A stretch of 64,000 nt of DNA, taken from assembly GCF_010015445.1 (NCBI RefSeq), contig NC_053123.1:11171434-11235433 (forward strand), read 5' to 3'. The first letter of the stretch is position 1. Each line of letters opens with the position of its first letter. Made by a program: the position numbers and the translations under genes. Below, piece by piece: positions 48,351 to 63,576 of this stretch. Below the pieces are notes generated by a model, which was not told the DNA's origin, ran no database searches, and worked only from the letters and a program-made list of their open reading frames with translations. This DNA comes from Perca fluviatilis. Taxonomy: Eukaryota; Chordata; Actinopteri; Perciformes; Percidae.

Positions 48351-51300
48351 CAAGTACATATTCATATGTATATATTAATACTGTATATAGGCTATTAAGT
48401 TTATCTCAAACTAACCAAAATATTGCCAGACCCCATTTACAGTGTGCAGTGAAAGTTTGTGAGATGGTCTCATCTCTCAAAGTTTAACCAAGTGGAATCA
48501 GGACATTCAGTGTCAAACTTCATATTCACCACCAAATGTTGCCCCCAGGACAAGAGACTGTATCCTCTGCAAATAAATCCAAAATGGCTATCCCAAGAAG
48601 ATTTCCACAAGCCTAGAGAGGTTCATGCTTTAGATTAAAAAATGTGTAATTCCATAGCCATCTGGCTCGAGAAAAGAAATTTAAGAGCTGTGTGGATGCC
48701 AGCCCGATGCCACATCTTGGAATGGGCTATTGCTTTCCAAATGGCTTTGGGCTGTGTCCCCTTCCATGTATTTGTGCAATACCATTAGCTTGTTTTCTGT
48801 CTGCCCTCCTCTCTTCCCAAAGTTTAAAAAGTAATATTTTCTCAGAGCATGGCTGTTTTTTTGATAAGGAATCTAAACTAGGTCAAGGACTCAGTGTAAA
48901 GTCATTGAACAGTAATTAAAGTACCCGCCGATGCTACAGTTCAAACTGTCTCCACCATGAGCTTTGAGATAGAAATCCATTCAAGGATTTGGAGAGCCAT
49001 TGTTTCATTTTCCTCATGAGTAAAATCATTTTCTTGCTAGTTTTTTTTTTTCTTCTTCTTCTTCTTTTCCTGAGAAGCTGAGTCTGTAATTATGCGAGCT
49101 GAGTTATTGTCAAGCCACTGGAGGGACTAGAGAAGTGCTGCCTGTTGACCTATAATGTGCAAGTCCACTCATTCAAATAAGCGGCAGGATGCTGGGGACA
49201 ATGTGATTGCTAAACAACAGGATGCTATAACTTCAGCTTGAAAACAATTTGAAGAGTTCTTTTCTAAAACACTACATTACATTGTTATTTATCCTTCCAC
49301 ATGTCCAAAATAAAGGGCATCAAGCCTATTCACTTCAGATGTTTTATTTAGTGACTTGCAGATATATCAGTAGTGTCAAAAAGCAGAAGGCATAGTCATA
49401 CATATGTTACATTTTCTGTAGCTGCAACATAAGTGTCAAAAGTGATACAATAGGCCTTTTCATACAGTTTTGTCTGCAACCATGAAAACACGGCCACAAT
49501 ATATTCTACAAGTGACTTAGTTTTGTTGGTTCCTCACGTAAGTCATATTAACCATGTCATAAAACATTGAGGTTTTATATAAGAATAAAAAATGTAAAAA
49601 ATAGTCTGCACAATGTGGTCTATTTCAGAACCCAACCACTACTGAGAAGTTCTGAAAGTCAGGAAAAGAAAAAAATAAACAGAAATATATGCAGATCTGG
49701 AGAACAATATGTGAACTAATATTCTCACCAGTGGGACCACAATTGCCTTGTGAAATTCATAATCCCTCTCTGTAAGAAGATGATACTTGGCAGCCACCTC
49801 CATCTACTGTAACATTGTGCCTGTGGTCTTTTTGTTTTTTAGGAGAGCTTCTGGCTGAGCATTTGAAGTTTTTAATCTGGCGCTCCAGAGACTAAGGTCA
49901 CCTTTCACTAGCCCCCCCTACCCCTTCTCTCTTTTATTTGCTCTTGCTTAGTTCTGGCAACCCCACTATTTCACACACTATTAAAAGAAATCTGCTAATG
50001 CAAGGAGCAAGGTCCTTGGCTTGTGGAATGGGAAATGATGGCATTTCTGAATTCTGTCTCTCTAAAAAAAAGCCGTAGGCATCTTGTGCAGGGTTTATGA
50101 CCCTAAGATTAGTCACTTTTTGGAGCTGGATGTACTGCCTTGGGCTTTTTCTGCCAGAAACTGATTTTCATATTGATGTGCTACGTTGAGCCCTCTCTAG
50201 TCCACATATTGGCTCATGCATCACCTGGACTCTGCAGCTGTCAAGCCTCAGTGATAGCAAGTAAAGCAGACAATTTCTCTGTTAATAAATAAACAAGTGA
50301 GACACTGCTAGTACATATTATATTCCTTAAGCTCAAGGCATCCGGCTACGCACTGCACATTTCATTACCATTAACAGGGCATGATGCTCAATCTCAATTT
50401 TGGCCTGATTTCCTTTCACAAAGCATAATTGTGACATTTTTATGGATTGCTTGCGCTCCCATCAACAATGCAAATTTGAATAACTATACAGTAGGAGCAC
50501 ATTTTGAGCTGCCATTGACTATTGTACTTTGCTTACCAGGGCACATTTGTTTTTATATGGAAAATATATCAATATGAAAATTGAATGAAAAATATATTTA
50601 AAAACAAAATAGAAATCAGTTATTAAGGACTAGTACTTTTGTAATTCTTGTTCTGTTCCACATTTATGTTTAAGTCATGTTTGTATAGACAAACTACTTA
50701 CACTGGCAACTGTGAGAGTAAGTTAAAAAACATGCAATATACTTTACTACTGGCCTTTTCCCCCTTGTCAGAGGGGGAAAAAGAGCAGTTGCAGAATTAT
50801 ATGGAGCAGAGCTTTGCATGTATTACACAGTAGAAAACTAAGGAGAGATTATCCAAGGCCAGATGTGTCTCTCTCCAAGGAAGAAAAAAAACATGTCGTC
50901 CGCTAAGAAGCAGCTATATCCTGCCACTGGTAAGCATCTAGCAGCAGGGCGTCGGCGGTTGGCTGTCTGGAGCATCACGCCGGTTGTCTCTGAATATGCA
51001 AGATTTCAGGTTTTGAAAGCGTCCGCCTTTTAATGTTGTTGACACATCATCCATCATACTTAGACAAACATTTACCAAGTTGACTGATTGACGGTAATGC
51101 AGCATTAGCCTCTGTTTGCTCAGAGGCAAATGTCATTGCATGTTTATGCATTTCTGAGAGGGGGAAATTTGGACTTCAAATTAGCCAGTGAAAAGACCTG
51201 TGAAGCTATTTCCCCTGCAAGAAAGAATATGTTGCAGAGGATACAAGTGAGCATGACAAGACCGCTCTGAAACAAAAGTGATATATCATACTCCTAATAT

Positions 51301-54300
51301 CAACACAACCACTTTTTTTCTGGCTTAATTGTGAGGAGAAAATGTTCTTTGAGGAGCATCCTAAGCCAACGGCACCCCGTAGTTCATGAGCTATGACTCG
51401 AGAGAGAAGAAACCAGCGTGATTCTCTCAGTACAGATTGCGTTTTATTGAACCAGGGCTTGTCAGCATTTTTGGTGAGCTGGTAAAATATAATTGTGTCA
51501 TCCTTTATAAAGCAGTGTTGGGGTGACAGCGCCCACAGAAGCTTCATTACTCTGCTTTTTATTGGGGTGTGAAGAAGGGACATTCTCTTGGTGATGAATA
51601 ACGTCTCTCTCGCATGAAGTCAAGGTAAAACACACTCACAGTGCTGGCGTGCTCCGCTGGATGTACAGGGATCATTTAAAATGAAATCAATTAAGCTGAA
51701 GAATTAGAGCTGGTAGCCAAAATGGTTTTTATCTGACACCCATCAATACCTGTATTGATTTGCTAATAGAATCGAACCTTGTGAGAACTGAGAGGGAAAG
51801 AAAATGCTACACACACAAATATCTGAGCTGCATGTAGTAAGGTGTGGATTTACATCTGGTCATCCATCATGATTTTATTCAGGGAAACCCGACCTAAGTG
51901 TTGTGAATGTTTAATAATACCAAAGCCCTGGAATTTTAAAACCTAAACCTCATCATGTTTTTATTACAACATTAGACACGTGCATATGTTCATAACAGTT
52001 GCCGGCGTTTATGTGCGGCAAACATCCGCCTGTTTTCTATGCAGGAATTTATTTTTTCAAGCTGTAATCGTTTCAAACAATTCGGAAAACATAAAAGCAT
52101 ACAAAGAACATAATAAAATGCCATTATTTGTGGTTCGGAATTCCAAACAAATCTGCATTAGAAATACTGGTCCACATTTGTATAGATTCTCAGCAGTGTT
52201 GCAGGGAAACTCCTCAAACTGCCCCTATCTCTATTTGAAGTGAGCTTAATAGTGTCTCCCAGCTCTAAATTAAATAGCATATTCCCCCATTCACCTGCAC
52301 TGTGATTTATCAAGTTAAACAACCATCTTTATTGTGTTTGGGTCCTCACCACGGCCATAAACACTTTTTTATGGATAGAAAACAGAACGTTTCACAGTTT
52401 AGCAGAACATTTCATTAGAATGGGTTTAGTCGGGAACACCAGCAAGGCAAAATGAAATGGAAGGACCCGAGGATCCTGATCGTAAGTTATTAAGACAGAG
52501 GGGTCGCTCCAGGGACCCGCACTTTAAATAAAGCTCCAAAGTTTCCAACTTCATTTCCTATGCGCAATCAAGCTTGCGCCCATGAGAGGGAGGATATTTA
52601 AGATCCAATGAATGGATGTGGGCCAGAAACGGCATTTAATAAAAGACGAAATACTAGTTGATTAATGCACTGAAGAACAATAAAGCCATAGCAGATCTAC
52701 AGGGAAATGTAAGGTTTCATTTTCTTTTTTTCCTGACAGGGATTAAGTACAAATATCCCTGCTACCGGTATTAACTTCTGGCAGGATAGCTCTGTGTCAT
52801 GATCAGTTTTTAAGTCCTGTGTCTGTTCACTAACATAGCTACATAAGTAATAACAGTAATAAAACACAGCAGATACGATAGGGTTCAACTGATAAGGGTT
52901 TTTAAAAGGCCTTTCTGCCGATACATTGAAGGCACTGATAGTATGGCAATATTCAGTATCTTTAATATGGACATTTTAATGCCAGAGTATAGGGTTTACC
53001 AAAGACTTCTATGCTTATGCTCTGCAACGGCATCGCTTAACATCTAAACATGAACTTATACAATCCTTTTGAATTCCAGGCTTATTAAATTCCTGCAGGG
53101 GGAACAGCTCTTTAAAGCAGACTGACACACATCGCCAATGCAGTGGGATGCATGGAAGTTAAATGGAAAATTCCTCTACAAAACCCATTGTTATGCAAAT
53201 ATATAAACATATAAAATGTGCAAGGAAAATAAAAAATACATACTTTTATTCTAAAAAAAGATATAGCTGTGGTCAGGGAGGACACTCAGTCATATCAGAG
53301 GTAACAGTGCTATCTGTAATAAAAGGACTGTTCCATTGCTGATAACCAATATATCAATCTAACCTCAGTCATCTAAGCAAAAACTACTTGAGCAAAACAA
53401 CTGAGACTGCATAAGGCTATCTTGTTTTTTTCTCCACATCCCATAACAGTAAATGACAAGCACAGCCCCGAACACTGCACCATGTGAGGGGAATTGGGGC
53501 ATTTGGTGAGGGTAAACGTCACTAAGTGTAATTAAGGAGCATCTCACCCTCAGGAACTCTGTCAGTTGACAAAGTGAACAAGTGACAGTGAGAGTCCCTG
53601 TCACTATATCAAATGCGCAAATATGGGCTTAAAAGAGCATGGCTTAGAGTCAATATCAAGTTGTTTCTCAAAATTGTTATCACCGTTTGTCAGGCACAGA
53701 GAATTCTTCTGAAGTAGCCCATTTTTCACTTAAACTTTTCTTCTTGACAAGGAGAAGTTTCACAGTTGCAGCACAAAAACAAAAGGCCTAAACTGGAATA
53801 TATAATTAATGAATTCACTAAATGTGTTGTGTTATCTGTAATTGATCACGATATGAACAGAGGGGGTCAATTAGTGGCATTTTTGGCCTGGTTTATCTCT
53901 CACACTAATGGTGCAATATGTGGCATGCAAAATAAATATGTTGCCATCGCTTATCTGTGGCAGTTCTCCATATTCACACCCACAGGAACAGTCCTGCAAA
54001 TTGGACTATGAGGCCTTGAATCACTAGATTAATGAGACAGACAAAGGTAAACCCATTCCAACCTTTCTGATTTGTGGTGAATCACCTTGGATAGGTTTTA
54101 AACCTGCGTAAAGCTGTAAGATCACTTCTCTGCCACACAATTCAACCTCATTGAGAGAAAAAAAGACTGAATTCTGCAACTGGAATTTCCACCTCCACCT
54201 TATAGTGATTTAACTGATGTAAAAGAATTTACAAAAATACGTTCAAATATATATAGCCATATTTTGCCGGACTCAGAGCTGTGGAGGACAGCTGCTATAT

Positions 54301-56589
54301 AACAGCAGCTGCTAAACAGGACTAATTCTCCAGAATGAAATACGCCGCAGAGGCCAGCCATTTACAGGACTGGTATCAAAGCTATATTTCAAGGGACGGC
54401 CGCAGCCTCTGCCCATTAAAGTGTGTGTGATGTATGTTAGGGCCAGTGTGATGTCCTGCTCTGGTCTCAGAGAGGTCTGCACACTGACATGCTGATATAG
54501 AAGACGCCTTTGGCCTGATACCGACTCTCCATACAGAGGGGAGCAGAGGATAGGAGCCGTATTAAAGAAGATAGACATCTGAAGAGTCAATCTGACCAAG
54601 CAGCCAATATCTATCTTAGAAAAATGCCATCAGTTTTTGTCTTTAAAAATAAGGCAGTGATCTTATACATTTGCATATTTAATAAGATTTGGAAATTAAA
54701 GGCAGCAATTTCACAAATGATGAAGGTTGCTGGTTAACGTGTAGAAAATGAAAGACATTTCAACATTTAATTTAGTTATTTCTATAAAGGTTATCAGCAG
54801 AGTACATCCTGCAGTATACACATCTGTTCTTGTCAAAACATTAGCTGTGAAGTTACCTTCAAGATTCTTTACTTTAATATTGTTAATGATTTTGTTGCAG
54901 GTGTAAATTGGTAATTTTATGTTAGGAGGGTCAAGTGTGTGTTACATGTTTTGTGCACCTTTTAATTAATATGTATAGAATGATAGAATATGTTGATATT
55001 GTGTATGTGTTGATTTTTTAGGGTACATTTTGTTTTCTTGATACCAAACACTCACAAATCATTCATGTATTTAATTCATTGCTAGAGATTTAAGTCAACC
55101 TTGGCTCACCTGAAGTCAAGTCTGCACAAACCCTAAGCACTGAAAGGCAACAAGACATGCTGCAAAGTCTGCTTCTCATTTTAAATCAAGATTGTTATTT
55201 AGGCATACCAACACAGAGCACATTGCACACGCAATGCATGTCACTGCATCAGAAAAAAATAAAAATAACTGAGGTGTACTCAGGTCAAGACAAAATAATA
55301 ATAATAATAATATTCACACTTTGAACACATGGCCTGTTTCCTCATTACACTAAGTGTAAAGGTACACTGATGAGCAACATAAAGCCAGAGGCTGGAGGTT
55401 CAGCTCTGATAGCTAGCCAGATGGACTGGAGAAAGTTGCTCTTTTTTGAAGAGATGGTTTTTACATGGATGCTTCTCATAACCATTACCACATATGGCAC
55501 AGCTGCAATGCCTGACATTTACAAAGTAGCAAAGAAATATTTATGGATTCATATTTTACTATTGTTACAGCAACGCCTGCACGATATAAAGCTGACGAGG
55601 TTCATAGAGAAACGTAAATGTTCAACATCTGAAACTCTGGAGAAACATTTCTTGTCATATGCCATCAGATAAACAAGCAGCAGTAAATAAAAACATTATG
55701 CAGCTAACAGTATAAAAATACCCAGCTGTTCAGCACGACTAAGTATAATCAATCACCTCGAAAACAAGGTGATCTGTGAACATTTCATTACATTTATCTA
55801 GCAGAAAACTTCTTCTATGATAAGACACCAACTGGCATGTGAAGTAAATAGTTCTTGAAGAGCATTAGCTGCAAACAGTGTCTTGAGGTTGATTATCTCA
55901 ATGACTAATGCTCTGTCACTCTGTGGTATGAGAGGGCCCAGCGAGGACCCCCGGTAATGGAGCCTGAGCAGGTGCTGAAAGCCCACTGACATCAGGGGGG
56001 AGTGCACTGACAAGAATTTCTGATGAATTTCAATTACTGATCTATTAACGCTAATGAGGTAAATGAGCAGCCAGAATACATTTGCAAGACAGCTTGAGAC
56101 AAGACCACGGCAGTCTGACGTGATTTTGTGTTTATGCCATTGTTAGAAATGTCTATGTGTTAGTCGGCTCAGTGGGAAGTGAAAGTACAGGAGTCAAGTA
56201 ACAAGTGGCTCCAAATGTGTTACTTTTTTCACACATTAGGCTTACTGTTTTTGGTTATGTTTGATTAAAGTTAGTGTTGTCACCCTTGGCTGTAATGCCA
56301 TATCTACTGTACATGTAAAGTCAGTGTGCCATCTACTGGATTTACTGCAATGGAGCACAGATATAGCATCAGCTGTATTCTCAGACATGTAGTACCATCT
56401 GCTGGCCTTATGGTGAACAGCGTCATGGGGAAGCTCAAATTTAAAAAAGTTTTTTTTTTATGAATAATCTAGCTCTTTCTAATGACATTAGGCATCTATA
56501 AGCATATTTGTAAACAAAAAAACCAGCAGTCTTTATTTTTAAATGAATTACTTGACTATATTCTTTAAGACATTTTAAACAGTGGGTGT
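48351..56589. other. Intergenic DNA, no gene seen
   Basis: About 8 kb without recognisable genes or young transposons. Frames up to 125 codons (51206-51583, -) have no domains. The block 52400-52640 has even composition and could be conserved non-coding DNA. An ATA repeat of six units lies at 55295-55312. Confidence 0.65.
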
Positions 56590-56905
56590 AGTAAATTTAC
56601 TGGAAGAAATGAAGATAGAAATAGTTCGGCACATAACACCCTGCTAAAAAACATGCTGTTTTCATGCTTCGGTTTTTGTGCAGACAAAACAAATTATGAA
56701 GTGTAAATAAGTAAGCTTTGGAGATGCTGGTAGGTGGATTTGATTACCTTTGGAAAGAGCCAGACTTCCCCCTGCTTCCAGTCTTTATGCTGAGCTAAGC
56801 TAACCAGCTGCTGGCTTAAGCTCCATATTTACTGTACAAGACAAGACCAGAGAGTGGCCTCAATTCATCATCAAAATGACACACTATTCCACCAATTTAC
56901 TCTAA
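56590..56905. repeat. Teleost fold-back element (copy 3, one half)
   Basis: Contains 'gttcggcacataacaccctg', 'tgcttcggtttttgtgcaga', 'agctttggagatgctggtag', 'ccagtctttatgctgagcta' and 'agagtggcctcaat', matching one arm of the family. The other arm is absent. Confidence 0.8.
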
Positions 56906-57287
56906 CTGGCAACTCAATTGCTGTATTGGACAAGTTTGGATGGAAAAAAGATAAATACGAAGCAAATCTTCTCATGTGATAGAATTTGATTTAATTAATT
57001 TCACTCATTTACAGATGATATTAAACTTGAAATATCTCTTTAGTTAACAAACTGAAAAGGTTTCCAGGGTTACTCGAATGCTACTGGATTTTCCCGATGA
57101 TGTGTGTGTAATGTGATGTGTGTAATGTGGAAGTGATTTTAATCAGCCAATAGCAACTGGTATTTATCATTTGAGTAAATGAGGTGAATGCAACAGCACA
57201 TGGTAAACTTGATTTTAGCAACAAGCAAATATGCTGCACTTCAGCATATGGCAAGGTAAAGTAAATGCAAGACTGTACAGTACACAC

Positions 57288-57640
57288 TCAAGCATAAACA
57301 AGTATGCAGCTCATATTACTGTTAAATAATACCCTGCCATCTTTTTCAGTGCTGCACTTGTTTCTGAGAAGTTCTAACATGCCTCCTTTGATCTCTGGGG
57401 AGAAAGACTGGTAGAAGTTATCGTTCGCTGTCATGTAATTCAGCAGACGTTTACCAGTCTGGCTGCTTGGATTGAAGCACTCAGTGATGTCGAAGCTGTT
57501 GGGAATCACGTGCTCCTCATATTTCAGACCCTGGCTCTTCAGGCAGGCAATTACCTCTCCTGATGAGCGGTATTCTTGGATGGCGTCGACACAGAGATCC
57601 TTCTTGTATGTCTTCCACAGGGTGTCCCAGCCACCGTTTG
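57288..57640 (-). CDS. hnmt: hnmt last coding exon
   Basis: 353 nt: NGGWDTLWKTYKKDLC to VLFNSNMSCILVYA and TGA. An ATTAAA signal on the - strand at 57143-57138 is a possible poly(A) site. Confidence 0.95.
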
Positions 57641-60600
57641 CTGCATATTGTGAGATTAAATACATTAATTTCAGAAGAAATATATCGGCAAACAGATTGA
57701 TCCATGTCTTTGCTCTTCAGTTAAGACACAGATTAGAAGGAAGAGAACAAGGGCAGAAAGCAGTATGGAAAACATAGTTCTACTTACCTGCTTCAATGAT
57801 GATCATAAGCCTGCCATTGTTCTTCAGAAGGCTATGGTAGAACTTGATGGTGTCAGCGAGGTTATCCACATAGTAGATCATCTGTTAAGGAGAGAGTTGT
57901 GGGGAACCTGTAATTTAACCTTTTGGATTGAAGTTTGCATCCACTCAAACCCACAGTTTGAAGCGTCTTCTAGTCACTGTAGCTGTGTCATGGAGATTTA
58001 GGCTATGTCAGAGGATACAGTATATACGATTATTTATAACACTGATCTTTGTCCACTTTTGTTTGGCAGAAAAGGTTCTGCTGATTTGCTCCCCAATGAA
58101 TTCAAGCAGCAGCTGAGTACTTAGTTGGGAGTTAAATAAATGTCATTGCATACACAAAGTAAGACTGACATTCTACCAACATTTCACAGTAATCTTAAGT
58201 CCGCCTCACTTTAACCCAGGACAACATGGAGAGAACATGCAAGGCTCAGAGGCCAGAAAGTGAACCCAAAATCAACTTGTCATGTCATAATTTTTAAATT
58301 GAATGTCCAAAAAGCAAACTCATAATACCTGAATCATGTGTATGAAGTCAAAAGTCTTCATGTCTCCTTTTTCTTTGACTTGCCTCTCATAGTCCTCACT
58401 GTGCATGATATACCAAGCAAATGGGATCTTCTGAAGGTTGGTGGTCTTTGCTACCAAACCTATAAGTTGGACATAAAGAAACAGAGAAAGATAAATAAAC
58501 ACATAACAGTTTATGACAACATTGTATATAACAAACCTAATGACGTAATTGCAGATTATGATCAGGTGAAGAAGACAAAGAAAAAATACAAATCTAAAAG
58601 TGATATAACAACCTTTCACTGTGTGGCATTCTGAATTGTTGATACCTTTGAAGTTGTCGGTGAGCTGAGAGCTGCCCTCCACAATGTCAGCAGTGATCGG
58701 GACAGCAGGAAATGTAGACTGTAGTAGAGTGAGCATCTGGGCATCAATTTCCCCTGGAATAAAACAGGAAGTCTTTAGACTTTGAAATCCTACTGCCTCA
58801 GTGTAATGCTGTTTCAACGTAAAAACCTCACACACCAAAAGGTATTTGTTAGGAATAAATGTGTATGAGGCTTAAGTAGTCTGACTCAGTCATATCAGAG
58901 TTACAGTCTTTTAGGACACAATTCCTCCTTGTGTTTTCCCAGTTAGTGTTTCCTTGCTGAACTACAGTAACAGAGTAACACAAAGAGGGAACTTTGTAAA
59001 AAAAAGACTGCAAGTTTGGATGCATAAGTCATATTAGCTTCCTTTGCATGTAGTTTTTTCACAGAAATGGGTCTGTGGATTTTGTCCCCCATCACTTACA
59101 CTGAAATCACATCTCTTTAGTCAGTATGAACAGAAGGAATGATTACAGCAACAAAAAACTGAATCAATGTTCATATGGGCAGCTTTGATATATTGATAAA
59201 CTCCGTACATCCTGTATATAAATAGGACATTTACTATATGTAGATTTGCATAGTTCTTGATTACAGTAAATCTGACTTTTGTGGAAAATTAAGTCAAATT
59301 CACTGGTTATTTTTTTTTAAATCATAGAACAGTATATTTCCCTCTGGTCTTTAAAAAATGCTTATTTTAACACATAGATCACACAATAATGCAATCTTTT
59401 GCACTTGATCTTTGCCTTCACGCACTATAGTTAGTAACTGAGCCAGAACTACTTCTACAAACCACAACATGTGTTCAAACAGTCACCAGTTCTCATCACA
59501 TACCTCCACCACTTCCAACACCAAGAACATCCAGACTGCTTTTACCTGCTCCAATTCTGCATCAACACATGAGAGATGGAAAATAAAAAATAGAAAAATA
59601 AATGCCATGTATTACCCAATTAGCACTTAACTCTTTAACACTCAGTAAATTGGAAGCTGTTCTTGAACCATTTCTTCTACATGCATGTTTATGGTTTCTT
59701 TTGAAAAGTAACACTCTCAGGCTTCTTCTCCAGGAGTTAGGATCTCTGTAAGTGCTATTGGCTTTGAGTAATAGAAGTTTGAATATACTGGAAAATAATG
59801 ATTTTATGTCCGCCTGAATTCTTTTTATAGAAAAATGCCTGTAGATGATTATTGCTGGAACTTATTAGCCTGAAAACGCAATGGGGCTACAGCAAGTAGT
59901 CTTACCTAGTCCCATTTGAAATCTCATAACAATATCTCATAAAATGTATGAGACTTTTTGTATGGGTATATGTCTAGGCGTTTCCGAAAACGGACATTTG
60001 GTGACCCTAAAAGGACCCTTGGTAACGATGGTCACATACCTACTACTAAAAAGACTGCTACCCTTGGACACTTGAAATTACATTAATCATTCAGGGCTCT
60101 ATTGAAAGGTTACATTAAGAGGTATCCTATCCCAAATCCAGAATCACTATCAGTATTTCTGACACAGAGTAACAGAAACAGAATAAATTGCAGTTTTGTA
60201 ACTTTGTGTGTAATAAAAGTCAAAACAAGTGGTAAGGTGTAAAAGTAGTGTATTAAAGGTAACACAATGTTTATGTAATAACTAAAATAGGTGTCATTAT
60301 GATGTTGATTAATACCAATAATTTGGCAGTTTATTGGCCTGACTGCTAATATTTTTTTACTTTAAAACATTCTGCATTCTCTTTAAGAAAAACAATATAA
60401 AACATTTAAAAAAATTTAGTATCTCACCCCTTAAGTCTAATAATGCACACCACTTAGTAACTAGAGTTAGAGACTTATATGGAAAGCACATATCAATCCT
60501 GCTGCTGTATAGAAAGAGGGAATGGTGGAAATCTAAACTTCCAGATGATCTGCTTACCTATCAGTCTCTTCTTTCCTTCTTCGCTACCTCCATTTCTGCA

Positions 60601-63531
60601 GCAAAAAGCTCTTTTTATCAAACCAAAATTGAATCCTCTTTCACGAAACCCCCAAAAACTTTTTTCCATCTTCTCTAACCTCCTAGATTCCCCCAGTCCA
60701 CCTCCTCCCTCCTACCAACCCACTTTGTCAACTACTTTGTAAAAAAGGTAGATGACATACGCTCTTCATTCTCCACCACACCTCTTGACATCACCTTACC
60801 ATCCATCACATCCAGTACTCTTTCCTCTTTCACCCCTCTATCTCCAAATCAAATTCTTACTTTGATTACCTCTGCCTGCCCAACCACCTGCCCCCTTGAT
60901 CCTATCCCTTCACATCTTCTCCAGTCTATTACTCCTGACCTTCTTCCTTTCCTCACCCATCTCATTAACATCTCCTTGTCAACTGGCTGTTTCCCCGATG
61001 CCCTCAAAGAGGCAAGAGTGACCCCACTACTCAAAAAACCAACACTCGACTCCTCTGAGGTAAATAACTATAGACCCGTCTCCCTTCTTCCATTTCTATC
61101 TAAAACTCTTGAGCGGGCCATTTATAATCAACTCTCTACCTATCTCCACCAGAACAACCTTCTTGATCCCCACCAGTCTGGCTTCAAGGCTGGTCACTCA
61201 ACAGAAACTGCCCTCCTTGCTGTCACTGAGCAGCTTCACACCGCTAGAACAACCTCTCTCTCTTCCATCATCATCCTTCTGGACCTTTCTGCTGCCTTTG
61301 ACACGGTGAACCACCAGATCCTCATTTCGACACTCCAGAATCTGGGTGTCTCAGGCTCTGCGCGCTCATTGCTCACATCTTACCTGGCAGACCGAACCTA
61401 CTGGGTAACTTGGAGAGGATCTAGCTCAGAACCTTGCCCACTCAAAACTGGGGTTCCTCAGGGATCAGTCCTGGGTCCCCTCCTCTTTCCTCTGTACACC
61501 AACTCTCTCGGGTCTGTCATTCAGTCGCACGGCTTTTCTTATCATAGCTACGCAGATGACACCCAACTAACTCTCTCCTTTCCGTGGTCTGAAACTCAAG
61601 TAGCAGCACGTATCTCGGCCTGTCTGACTGACATTTCTTCTTGGATGTCCACACACCATCTGAAACTCAACCTTGACAAGACTGAGCTCCTTTTCCTTCC
61701 AGGGAAGGGCTCTCCTACCCAAGACCTGACTATAACAATTGACAACTCTGTGGTAGTCCCCACCCAGACTGCTAGAAACCTGGGTGTGACACCTGACGAC
61801 CAACTCTCCTTCACTGCCAACATTGATGAAACTACCCGATCGTGTAGATACATGCTGCATAACATCAGAAGGATACGTCCCATTCTAATGCAGAAGGCGG
61901 CTCAGGTTCTGGTTCAGGCTCTAGTCATCTCACGTCTAGACTACTGCAACTTCCTCCTGATTGGCCTGCCTGCATGTGCCATCCGACCCCTGCAGCTCAT
62001 TCAGAACGCAGCAGCTCGACTTGTCTTCAACCTCCCCAAGTTCTCTCACACTACACCGCTCCTCCGCTCTCTTCACTGGTTACCAATTGCTGCCCGCATC
62101 CGCTTCAAGACACTAGTACTTACATACAGGGCCATGAATGGATCAGCCCCAGCTTACATCCAGGACATGGTCAAACCATATACCCCAACCCGCCCACTTC
62201 GCTCTGTATCAGCCAAACTGCTTGCTGCCCCCTTACAGCGAGGTAGAACTCATCACTCAACGAAATCCCGACTGTTCACTGTCCTGGCTCCCAAATTGTG
62301 GAACGAGCTCCCAATCGACATCAGGATGGCCGAAAGCCTACACATCTTCCACCGAAGGCTAACAACACATCTCTTCCGACTACACCTCGGATAAAAAAAT
62401 AAAAAATAAAAATCTTGAACCTGCACTTAGCTTTGCTTATACTTGCACTTACTACTTGTTGTCTGGAGTTTGAACCTTCACAGTTGAAAGCACTTAATTG
62501 TAAGTCGCTTTGGATAAAAGCGTCAGCTAAATGACATGTAATGTAATGTAAAAGGACTTTACATTCATCAAATGAGAAAGTACAGTACATCCTAGTAAGA
62601 ATCCACCATTACTCTGTACACTGTACAGAGTGCCCTAAACTCTGTACAACATTCAAATTAATGTAATCATTCAAAAAGCCATCAACAACAATAAAAATCA
62701 TATCAGAGTTGGAAAATTGACATTTGACCAACACAAGGGCCCTTAATGTTTCTGTTACTGCAGCACTACTGCCAGTGTTGTACTTGAATGAAATTATAGG
62801 CAATATCATCTCCCTTTGAAAGAACATTTTCCAACTTTTTTCCAAAAAGAAGTCATGAAGTAAGAACTAAAGTCAATGAGCTAAATGATCTCTATGTCTT
62901 CAAACTAGGGCTGAACGATTAATTGCATTTGCGATAATATCGCGATATGTTAAAATGCGATTTCCTAATCGCAAAGGCTGCGATTTGGTCTCGATTTGAT
63001 GACTCGCGAGAGCAAATCAGTCTGCACTACGCAGAGAAAGCATCAACTTAGCACGCTAACGCTACACTGTACCTTGAGCTGATCTCTGTCATTCAAACTA
63101 TTCTGAGTTGAAGTTTAAAACTTTTACAGCCATTTTAATAAAATGAAGGGTTTTGTTTGGGCTCGAGTCCATACATGCAGTTAATGGATACAGGCACGCA
63201 GAACTGAAGGCTCGGTTGGCAACGAGATAGCTCTGATTAGCGGTTAGCTCCGTTATAAAGATATAAAGATATGGGTGGAGGAGCTGCCACTGAGAGGGGT
63301 AACAATCAGACTGATAAATGACGGTTTGGGGAGCTTTCACAGCAGCGTGGCCACGGTGTTTTAACGGTTTTATTAGTACAGTTAATCCCACGGCAAGACC
63401 ACAGCAACTAACGTAACGATAGCCCCTCTGAGCAAGTGCAATGTTGACGGTGTCGGCACGCAACTTCACGAGGGGGAGGGGCTGGAGGCAGCTCCTCTCT
63501 GTGCACTGTAAAAAAAATATGTGTGTGTGTG

Positions 63532-63576
<45 letters not shown>

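Noticed and set aside
51206..51583. 125-codon - strand frame
   Set aside because: No domain and no start or splice support in a gene-free interval.
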